A stretch of DNA of 45,547 bases, from positions 1 to 45,547 of the forward strand of contig DUPK01000062.1 in NCBI GenBank assembly GCA_012838345.1. Direction: 5' to 3'. Below are positions 39,774 through 45,547 of the stretch, one piece after another. Every line of letters begins with the position of its first letter. Position 1 is the stretch's first letter. Made by a program: the position numbers and the translations under genes. This DNA comes from Clostridiales bacterium (GTDB lineage Bacteria; Bacillota; Clostridia; Oscillospirales; Oscillospiraceae). Under the pieces are notes generated by a model. The model was not told the origin of the DNA, did not search any database, and worked only from the letters and a program-made list of their open reading frames with translations.

Positions 39774-41069
39774 TTATCTCAGCGCCCAGCTTAAAAGCGA
39801 GCCGTTTCTCTCCTCAATAAGGTCCATCGCGGCGCTCAGCATCTCGGCCACGTCAGCGCGGGTGAGGCTGCCGCTTGAGATGACCGAAGTGTCGGAGGGG
39901 ACAATGTCGCAGGAAGCGAGGTTCGCCGTGGCCTGATAGGCCCAGGAGGGCACAAGATCGGCATTGACCGAGGCAATCTCTTCCGGGACGTCGGTAATAT
40001 CGAGCAGGTTGTTGAGAATCACCGCGGCCTCGGCATAGGTTACGGGGGCGCCTGCGGAGAAGACGAGTGAACCGCTTTCGGTCTGGTAACCCTTAATCAC
40101 GCCGGACAACAGGGCCGCCGACACATAGGGCTTTACCCACAGCGGCATATCTGCGTCGTCGGCAAAGCCTGTGCGCGTGATGTCCTTTAGCGCATCAACG
40201 CCGCAGGTGCGAAGGCACATGGCGAGGAACTCGCCCCTCGTAACGGGCTTGTCGGGGTAGAAGAAGTAGCTGGTTCCGAGCTTCTCTCCGACGAAGACAT
40301 CGTTTTCAGCAAGCCTCAAAGCTGCGTAATGGGCGCTGTCGCCCTCCATATCGGAGTAATTTACCTCTGTTTTCTGCTTGTTTATCAGAATCAGCACCCT
40401 GGCCTCGGCCGAGACGTTGCCGTTTGCGTCTTTTGCAACATAGGTAAAGGAGTCGCGGCCGCTCTTGCCCTCGGCCGGTTTATAGATAAAAGTGTTGCCC
40501 TCAATTTCCACCGTGCCCTTTTTTGGAGCGCTTGAAATAGAGAACGTTATAAGGTCACCCTCCGGGTCAACGGCACGCAGAACCCCCCTGGAGGCGATGC
40601 CCTTATAGGTCGTAATGTCGATATTCTCGGCAATCGGGGGATGGTTTGCGCCCGCGTTTACCCGGACAAGTACAGCGACGGTTTTTTCCGAGCCGCCCGC
40701 TGTGGTCGCGGACAGCTCAAAATGGGTGGTTTTGCCCGGATTCGCTCCGGCCGTGAAGCTCAGAGCCTGAAGCTCTTCCGTGCTCAGCGCGTCGCCGATT
40801 TGAGCTTCCTTTCCTTTAATCAAAAGTGTGCCAACAGATTCAATAGGCAGTGAGGAGAGTCGGATTTCCGTTAAATCCGGGACAGCCTTCGCAAAGTCCA
40901 CGGAAGAAAAGGAAACACTCCCTCCGGAGTTTACGCTCTTTACGACCACGTTTCGTGCGGCGCTTGTTACTTCGAGTGCGTATGCGGGTATCATGGCGAC
41001 AGATATTAACAGAATAATAAGCAATAGGAGCGAAACAGGCCTTAAAGAACGGCTCATTTTAGCTTTCAT
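39774..41069 (-). CDS. S-layer homology (SLH) protein with Ig-like domain
   Basis: A 431-residue exported surface protein. Signal peptide at residues 1-31. Residues about 50-140 and 145-240 are beta-rich (the second, HPPIAENIDITTYKGIAS to SFTYVAKDANGNVSAEARV, is a cadherin/Ig-like repeat). The C-terminal ~180 residues hold SLH repeats (YPDKPVTRGEFLAMCLRTCG, LTRADVAEMLSAA), which hold proteins to pyruvylated wall polymers. GGAGG lies 7 bases from the ATG. Substrate or partner is not indicated; it lacks an enzymatic domain. Confidence 0.85.
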   Translation of the reverse strand: MKAKMSRSLRPVSLLLLIILLISVAMIPAYALEVTSAARNVVVKSVNSGGSVSFSSVDFAKAVPDLTEIRLSSLPIESVGTLLIKGKEAQIGDALSTEELQALSFTAGANPGKTTHFELSATTAGGSEKTVAVLVRVNAGANHPPIAENIDITTYKGIASRGVLRAVDPEGDLITFSISSAPKKGTVEIEGNTFIYKPAEGKSGRDSFTYVAKDANGNVSAEARVLILINKQKTEVNYSDMEGDSAHYAALRLAENDVFVGEKLGTSYFFYPDKPVTRGEFLAMCLRTCGVDALKDITRTGFADDADMPLWVKPYVSAALLSGVIKGYQTESGSLVFSAGAPVTYAEAAVILNNLLDITDVPEEIASVNADLVPSWAYQATANLASCDIVPSDTSVISSGSLTRADVAEMLSAAMDLIEERNGSLLSWALR

Positions 41070-41146
41070 AGTTTAACCTCCCGGTAAATTATGCTAATAT
41101 TTTTTACCGAGATTTAGAAATTATTCTTAATTTGGCAAAAAAATAA

Positions 41147-41177
41147 CCTTGCCGTCAAAAATCTTAAGGCGGCAAGG
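41147..41177 (-). terminator. Terminator of the DUF4358/SGNH operon
   Basis: CCTTGCCG (41147) / CGGCAAGG (41177) stem; on the minus strand it is followed by a T-rich run. Confidence 0.75.
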
Positions 41178-41185
41178 CTATGATT

Positions 41186-41674
41186 CTACTTAACTAGCAT
41201 GTTTTCCAGCTCTTTGAAGGCGGCTTCCTTTTCGCTGTCGGATAAAACCGCGTACATGACGTAAAGCCCCGCGGATTTTATCTCGGCGTTTTTGAGCTTC
41301 GGGTACTCCTCCGGGAGGTACTCGGGCATCCATGCTTCATTCCGAAGGTCTATATAGTCCTGAAGCTTTCCCTTCAGCTCCTCTGCCTGAGCCTCGTCCT
41401 TGACCCTAAAAATGCCGAATTCGTTTATGCTCGTGCCTACAACCGTTATAAACACGGAAAAGTCCTCGTATTCGGTCGCGTCGATTCCCATTGAGCTTTG
41501 CATGAAGGAGGCGTCTATCTCGGTCAGCTTGTCGCCGCCTTCGATTTTTAGCTTAATCGAATCGGCAAGCTCCGAAGTTTTTACATCGTCCCTGTATTTC
41601 GGGGTCCTATTGCAGGATGCAAAAAGCAGACAGAGCGCCAGTATAAGGGCGCTTATTCTGATAAATCTTTTCAA
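41186..41674 (-). CDS. DUF4358-type lipoprotein
   Basis: A 162-residue lipoprotein with lipobox FASC near residue 21. The rest matches the DUF4358 family by pattern, including the ELKGKLQDYIDLRNEAW-like helix and repeated acidic loops; the family is common in gut Clostridia and of unknown function. TTG start at 41674 with GGAG 8 bases away. It is 14 bp downstream of the SGNH lipoprotein gene and so co-transcribed with it. Confidence 0.75.
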   Translation of the reverse strand: MKRFIRISALILALCLLFASCNRTPKYRDDVKTSELADSIKLKIEGGDKLTEIDASFMQSSMGIDATEYEDFSVFITVVGTSINEFGIFRVKDEAQAEELKGKLQDYIDLRNEAWMPEYLPEEYPKLKNAEIKSAGLYVMYAVLSDSEKEAAFKELENMLVK

Positions 41675-41688
41675 GGCTTATTCTCCGT

Positions 41689-42573
41689 TCATTTGTAAGC
41701 ATGTGTGCGGATATAGTTTAGAACCAGCGTAAAGCTGTCGGGATTTAAGTGAATTCCGTCGCCGTTGTGGTAGCCTTCCGGCAGCCAGCCGTCCTCGCCA
41801 AGGAGCACCGAGATGGTGTTGAGGTATTTTACTCCCGTGCTCTCTGCAACGTCAAGTATCCAGCGGTTTGCGTCGAGTATCTTGACGTTGTTTATGGAGT
41901 TAAGATACTCGTAGCTTTCCGCAACGGGGAAAATCGACTGGAGTATTATCTTGGTGTCGGGGCTTACGGACTTTATTGTCTCGACAAGGTCGGTGTATTC
42001 CCGCTTGAAGGAAGCCTCGTCCATGAAGGATATGCCGTTTACGCCGAGCGTGATAACCATGATTTCGGGCTTTGCCAGTTCGACGGCCTCTTTTATAGTT
42101 ATCTCACTTTCATCCTCGGGGTATACGATTGTGGCCACGCTTTGGTAGGAAAGCGTAAGCGTTCCGGAGGCGGGCGTCCACACCTGTTTCGTGTCCTCTC
42201 CGCCGCTGAGCATACCGTAGTGCTTAAGGCCGTAGGTCGTGGAATCGCCGAGGAAGATTATCTTATCTATATACTCCTGCCCTGCGTCCCCGGTCTCATG
42301 GAGGAATGCGGGCGAGTTTGTGTTGATGGAAGTGTCAAGCCCGGGTATTGACGGCGTTTCGGAGGGTTCGGGCGTCGGTTCCGGAGTTGGAACCGGAGGG
42401 GTGGTGGGCTCTACGGGCTCCGGCGTGCTGTCTATTGGGGCTGTGGAAGGAGGGTGGGGGCTTACGGTTTCCGAAGGTGTTTTGGAACATCCCGATAGGC
42501 TAAAAACCATAAGACAAGTAAGTATTAAGGTGAGCGCTGCCACCGAATTTATCCTTTGTCTTGTGTTTTTCAT
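41689..42573 (-). CDS. SGNH/GDSL-hydrolase lipoprotein
   Basis: A 294-residue lipoprotein with lipobox LSGC near residue 29, a Pro/Thr/Glu-rich linker (residues 35-80), and an SGNH hydrolase domain. Block I is FLGDSTTYG near 111 (nucleophile Ser), block III is GVNGI near 178, and the catalytic Asp-x-x-His is DGIHL near 278. Such enzymes are usually esterases or acetyl transferases acting on wall glycans. It shares an operon with the DUF4358 lipoprotein. A promoter lies just upstream. Confidence 0.85.
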   Translation of the reverse strand: MKNTRQRINSVAALTLILTCLMVFSLSGCSKTPSETVSPHPPSTAPIDSTPEPVEPTTPPVPTPEPTPEPSETPSIPGLDTSINTNSPAFLHETGDAGQEYIDKIIFLGDSTTYGLKHYGMLSGGEDTKQVWTPASGTLTLSYQSVATIVYPEDESEITIKEAVELAKPEIMVITLGVNGISFMDEASFKREYTDLVETIKSVSPDTKIILQSIFPVAESYEYLNSINNVKILDANRWILDVAESTGVKYLNTISVLLGEDGWLPEGYHNGDGIHLNPDSFTLVLNYIRTHAYK

Positions 42574-42611
42574 TGTCCGCCTGCTTTCGTATGATTTTTA
42601 TCGGTTATATT

Positions 42612-42640
42612 ATTCTAACACAGCAAGTGGCAAATATCAA
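42612..42640 (-). promoter_or_regulatory. Sigma-A promoter of the SGNH/DUF4358 operon
   Basis: On the minus strand TTGATA (42640-42635), 17 bp, TAGAAT (42617-42612), about 40 bp before the start at 42573. Confidence 0.6.
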
Positions 42641-42659
42641 CAACGGAGGTACGCATTTG

Positions 42660-43370
42660 TCAATTTGGAGCGCTTTGCTCACAGGGTGGCAGACCGGGGC
42701 CCGTTTCCGCATTATAGGGTATTATAAACACCGGTATGCCCTCCACATACGGGGCAATTGCATACTGCTGGTAAAATAGCGCCATACCGGACTCGGTAAG
42801 GTAGATATTCGCCGACGAAAAGTTCTTTCTTATGAGCGCTTCGTAGTCTTCAAAGTACATCGCAGTGCCCTCGGCCATCTTTTGGGCGGCAAGCTCCGTC
42901 GCTTCATTTATGAGCAGCTTTTTGTAATTTGTGCCCTCGGGAAAAAATTCCCCGGGTGAAGCCGGGCTGCCCTCAGAAACAAGCCAAATATCGGCAAATC
43001 TGAGTGTCGAGCCGTGCGCCCCGCCTCTGAACTCGTAGACGTCGGTATACAGGCTGAGGACATTGTCGTGGTTATATGTCACACTGAAGTCGGAACGCAG
43101 CTCAAACGGGATAAAGGGAAACATATTTTCCTCGCTGTACCTGTACTGCTCCTCGGCTGCCTGACGGAGCTTTGTGTTTATGTATCGCAAAAGCTTTCTC
43201 GTAAAACGCTCATAATAATGGTTGATACGCCTTAAGGGGGAGGGACGGACCTCGCCCTCAAATACCGGTTGCTTTATAAGTGCGCTGCACAGGAGCTTTC
43301 CCGCTTGCTCTATGCGCAGGGGTAATTCCTTTGTCTTAACCGTAAGGGGAGCACAGCTTTTTTTCGGCAT
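42660..43370 (-). CDS. DUF3298-like (RsiV C-terminal-type) protein without signal peptide
   Basis: A 236-residue protein whose last ~130 residues resemble DUF3298 (with YEFRGGAHGSTLR near residue 112 and an FFPEGTNYKKLL helix), a fold found outside the cell in anti-sigma factor RsiV and peptidoglycan deacetylases. Here the N-terminus is MPKKSCAPLTVKTKELPLRI, with no signal sequence or membrane helix. The start is well placed after AAAGGAG. Its role is unknown; it may be a cytosolic member of the family. Confidence 0.75.
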   Translation of the reverse strand: MPKKSCAPLTVKTKELPLRIEQAGKLLCSALIKQPVFEGEVRPSPLRRINHYYERFTRKLLRYINTKLRQAAEEQYRYSEENMFPFIPFELRSDFSVTYNHDNVLSLYTDVYEFRGGAHGSTLRFADIWLVSEGSPASPGEFFPEGTNYKKLLINEATELAAQKMAEGTAMYFEDYEALIRKNFSSANIYLTESGMALFYQQYAIAPYVEGIPVFIIPYNAETGPGLPPCEQSAPN

Positions 43371-43397
43371 AATTTTACTCCTTTACAGACAAATTTG

Positions 43398-43426
43398 TTT
43401 ACTAAACTATTCCGATATGCTAGAAT
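43398..43426 (+). promoter_or_regulatory. Promoter of the YerC-methyltransferase-hslO operon
   Basis: TTTACT (43398-43403), 17 bp, TAGAAT (43421-43426), about 50 bp before the YerC-like start. Confidence 0.5.
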
Positions 43427-43478
43427 TTAAATGTAAACCGTTGTAGGGATTTAAAATACTGGTTTAGGGGGCGTGGTC

Positions 43479-43766
43479 ATGAGAAAGAATAAGGATGGTC
43501 TGCGCAGCGACGAGCTCTATAAGGCTATTTTGCAGCTTAAAACCGAGGAAGAGTGCAGGCGGTTTTTTGAGGATTTGTGCAGCATAAGCGAGATTATGGC
43601 TATGGAGCAGCGCTATGAGGTTGCAAAACGGCTGTATAACGGGGCGATATACAGCACAATAATGGAAGAAACGGGCGCTAGCAGCGCCATAATCAGCAGG
43701 GTAAACAGGAGCCTGCAGTATGGCGCCGGAGGATACGAGATAGTGTTCGGCAGGTTGGGTTATTAA
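43479..43766 (+). CDS. YerC/YecD-family TrpR-like repressor
   Basis: A 95-residue helix-turn-helix protein of the Trp-repressor superfamily (YerC group). EIMAMEQRYEVAKRLYNG near residue 36 and the HTH around EETGASSAIISRVNRSLQYG near 64 are typical. ATG at 43479 follows AGGGGG by 7 bases; a GTG two codons earlier is less likely. It heads an operon with a methyltransferase and hslO; ligand and targets are unknown, and no trp genes are near. Confidence 0.88.
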   Translation: MRKNKDGLRSDELYKAILQLKTEEECRRFFEDLCSISEIMAMEQRYEVAKRLYNGAIYSTIMEETGASSAIISRVNRSLQYGAGGYEIVFGRLGY

Positions 43767-44516
43767 ATGTTTCCTTATATATCCCTCGCTCCATGTTATG
43801 ACAGACTTACCTCGGATGTCGACTACAATGCATGGGCGGATTTTTATGAAACCGTGTTTAAACTGAATAATCTGAAAGTGCGCAGCATATTGGACCTTGC
43901 TTGCGGAACGGGCACTTTATCTTATATTTTGGCCCGCCGCGGCTACGAAGTTATAGGAACCGACGCTTCGGCCGATATGCTTGCGGAAGCGTATGCGAAA
44001 GCGCCGGAGTATGAAAATATAGTTTTGCCGATGTTTTTGAATCAGACCATGCAGGGCTTGGACCTTTACGGAACGGTGGACGCCACGGTATGCTGCCTTG
44101 ACGGGATAAACTATCTTCCGGACATAAATGAGGTTGCAAAAGCTTTTCGGCGTGTTCACCTCTTTTTAAATCCGGGAGGTATTTTCATATTTGATGTCAA
44201 CACCCCCTTTAAGCTCAGAAACCTTGACGGGCAGGTTTTCCTTGACGAGCAGGAGGGGCTTTACTGCGTATGGCGGGCGGATTTTGACGAGAGCGAGCGG
44301 GCCTGCTATTACGGAATTGACATTTTCATTCAGGAGGGCAAGCTGTGGCGCCGGGATTTCGAGGAGCATGTCGAATATGCCTATTCCCCTGAGGAGCTTA
44401 ATAAGGCGCTTGAAGCTGCCGGCTTTTCCGAGATAAACATCTATGGCGAGCGTAGCCTTAAGCCACCGAAGGATGACGAAAACAGAATTTTTATTACAGC
44501 GAGGAAGATGAAATAA
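43767..44516 (+). CDS. Class I SAM-dependent methyltransferase
   Basis: A 249-residue methyltransferase with motif I ILDLACGTGTLSY near residue 41, an acidic residue for the SAM ribose (GTDASADML near 65), and the later motif GGIFIFDVN near 136. Its substrate cannot be told. It begins right after the YerC stop (TAAATG) and overlaps hslO by one base. Confidence 0.88.
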   Translation: MFPYISLAPCYDRLTSDVDYNAWADFYETVFKLNNLKVRSILDLACGTGTLSYILARRGYEVIGTDASADMLAEAYAKAPEYENIVLPMFLNQTMQGLDLYGTVDATVCCLDGINYLPDINEVAKAFRRVHLFLNPGGIFIFDVNTPFKLRNLDGQVFLDEQEGLYCVWRADFDESERACYYGIDIFIQEGKLWRRDFEEHVEYAYSPEELNKALEAAGFSEINIYGERSLKPPKDDENRIFITARKMK

Positions 44517-45397
44517 TGAGCGATGTGTTGCTGCGTGTTATCGCGGCGGACGGACAAATAAAGATGACGGCAGTCAGCACAAGGGAATTGACCGAAAAGG
44601 CAAGGCAAATACACAAAACCCTCCCCGTTGCGACAGCCGCACTTGGGAGGGCGCTTGCCGCGGCGTCAATGCTGGGCAGCGGTATAAAGCATGAAAACGG
44701 GAGCCTTACTTTTCAGCTAAACGGCAAAGGTCCCCTGGGGACAGTTATTGCCGTGTCGGACAGCTACGGAAATGTCCGCGGCTATGTGGACGAGCCGAGC
44801 GTTGACCTCCCCTTGAGAGCCGACGGGAAGCTCGACGTGGGCGCCGCGGTGGGCGGGGACGGCTACCTCACCGTGATTCGCGACCTCGGCTTCGGCGAGC
44901 CCTATATAGGGAGCGTTCAGATAGTCAGCGGCGAAATCGCCGAGGATGTGGCGGCCTACCTTGTAGAGAGCGAGCAGGCCCGCGCGGCCTGCGCCCTCGG
45001 TGTCCTCATAGATACCGACCAGAGTGTACGCGCCGCCGGCGGGTATATAATCGAGCTATTGCCCGGTGCGCCGGACGAGCTGATTGACGGCCTGGAGAGC
45101 GCTATAAGTGTCGTCGGCAGCGTCTCCTCCGTACTCGACTCAGGCACGGCGGAGGACCTTGTAAATATGCTGCTAGTGGGCTATGAGCCCAGGATTCTTG
45201 AGAAACGGGAGATAGAATACCGCTGCAACTGCAGCCGCGAAAGGGTGCGCGGGGTTCTTGCAAGCCTCGGGAAAAGCGATATCGAGGAGATAGAGGCTTC
45301 AAAAGAGGTCACCGAAATTATCTGCCACTTTTGCAACACCGCGTATCGTTTTACCCCCGAAGAGATTAAGGAAATCATCGGTAAATCAAAAGAATAA
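44516..45397 (+). CDS. hslO: Redox-regulated chaperone Hsp33
   Basis: A 293-residue Hsp33. Zinc-binding cysteines are CNC near residue 238 and CHFC near 271, giving the usual CxC...CxxC redox switch that unfolds on oxidation and activates the chaperone. The N-terminal dimer domain is complete (PVATAALGRALAAASMLG near 40). It lies last in the operon, with no terminator before the tRNA gene. Confidence 0.95.
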   Translation: MSDVLLRVIAADGQIKMTAVSTRELTEKARQIHKTLPVATAALGRALAAASMLGSGIKHENGSLTFQLNGKGPLGTVIAVSDSYGNVRGYVDEPSVDLPLRADGKLDVGAAVGGDGYLTVIRDLGFGEPYIGSVQIVSGEIAEDVAAYLVESEQARAACALGVLIDTDQSVRAAGGYIIELLPGAPDELIDGLESAISVVGSVSSVLDSGTAEDLVNMLLVGYEPRILEKREIEYRCNCSRERVRGVLASLGKSDIEEIEASKEVTEIICHFCNTAYRFTPEEIKEIIGKSKE

Positions 45398-45415
45398 AAA
45401 TTTTGTCCCGGATAG

Positions 45416-45444
45416 TTGACATAGTCGAAAAGGTTTGGTACAAT
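45416..45444 (+). promoter_or_regulatory. Near-consensus sigma-A promoter of tRNA-Val
   Basis: Perfect TTGACA (45416-45421), 17 bp, TACAAT (45439-45444), 27 bp upstream of the mature tRNA 5' end. Confidence 0.85.
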
Positions 45445-45471
45445 AATCGGGCCGCCAAAACCTCGGCTCTC

Positions 45472-45547
45472 GGGAGCATAGCTCAGCTGGGAGAGCACAT
45501 GCCTTACAAGCATGGGGTCACAGGTTCGAGCCCTGTTGTTCCCACCA
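45472..45547 (+). tRNA. tRNA-Val (anticodon TAC)
   Basis: A 76-base cloverleaf: acceptor GGGAGCA / TGTTCCC, D-arm GCTC...GAGC, anticodon arm CATGC-CTTACAA-GCATG with anticodon TAC, T-arm ACAGG-TTCGAGC-CCTGT, and an encoded CCA end that coincides with the window's right edge. A tRNA cluster may continue outside. Confidence 0.95.

Overview
The window reads as the chromosome of an anaerobic, spore-forming Firmicute of the class Clostridia, most likely near the Oscillospiraceae. This rests on gene content: spo0A, spoIVB, ylbJ, yqfC and yqfD, a ferredoxin-linked 2-oxoacid oxidoreductase, a membrane pyrophosphatase of the K+-dependent type, and the clostridial order yqfC-yqfD-phoH-ybeY-era-yqzL-recO-mutS2. 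Genes are dense, lie on both strands in short operons, and often start with TTG or GTG behind strong Shine-Dalgarno (SD) sequences. I see no prophage, CRISPR array or defence island. The only mobile DNA is the 5' end of an IS3-type element cut by the left edge.

Layout. 1-124: insertion sequence end. 285-4736: CapA-like protein and MatC-like permease, divergent from a PucR/CdaR-type regulator with a symmetric operator candidate between them. 4931-10803: MFS transporter, membrane pyrophosphatase, a secreted CBM2-like protein with a Pro/Glu tail, and a two-lobed P-loop protein whose second lobe is degenerate. 11123-14405: operon of a ParA/MinD-like ATPase and the delta, alpha, beta and gamma subunits of a 2-oxoacid:ferredoxin oxidoreductase. 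14600-18575: two overlapping CNNM/CorC-like membrane proteins, a small Cys protein and YlbJ. 18661-25918: the yqfC to mutS2 operon, including a 28-codon yqzL. 26037-30936: HPr, an M14 peptidoglycan peptidase, spoIVB, spo0A with a structured leader, and an unknown 183-residue protein. 31036-36196: DacF, ComEA-like protein, and a response regulator/histidine kinase/GerMN lipoprotein set. 36228-39684: metY-like gene, Mini-III RNase, rqcH. 39774-43370: surface proteins (SLH, DUF4358 lipoprotein, SGNH lipoprotein, DUF3298 protein). 43479-45547: YerC-like repressor, methyltransferase, Hsp33, and tRNA-Val with a near-perfect promoter.

Together the genes cover sporulation control and engulfment-stage functions, ribosome and RNA housekeeping (Era, YbeY, Mini-III, MutS2, RqcH), envelope remodelling, and fermentative energy metabolism. 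The best leads for undescribed biology are: the ATPase fused by operon to the oxidoreductase; the CapA/permease/regulator module with paired TTGTACAT boxes; the half-dead duplicated P-loop protein; Spo0A with an altered acidic pocket and a leader hairpin next to its ribosome binding site; a histidine kinase with no ordinary start codon at the expected N-terminus; a signal-less DUF3298 protein; and two copies of a ~58-bp palindrome whose outer arms differ but still pair. Everything here was read by eye; no database search was run.
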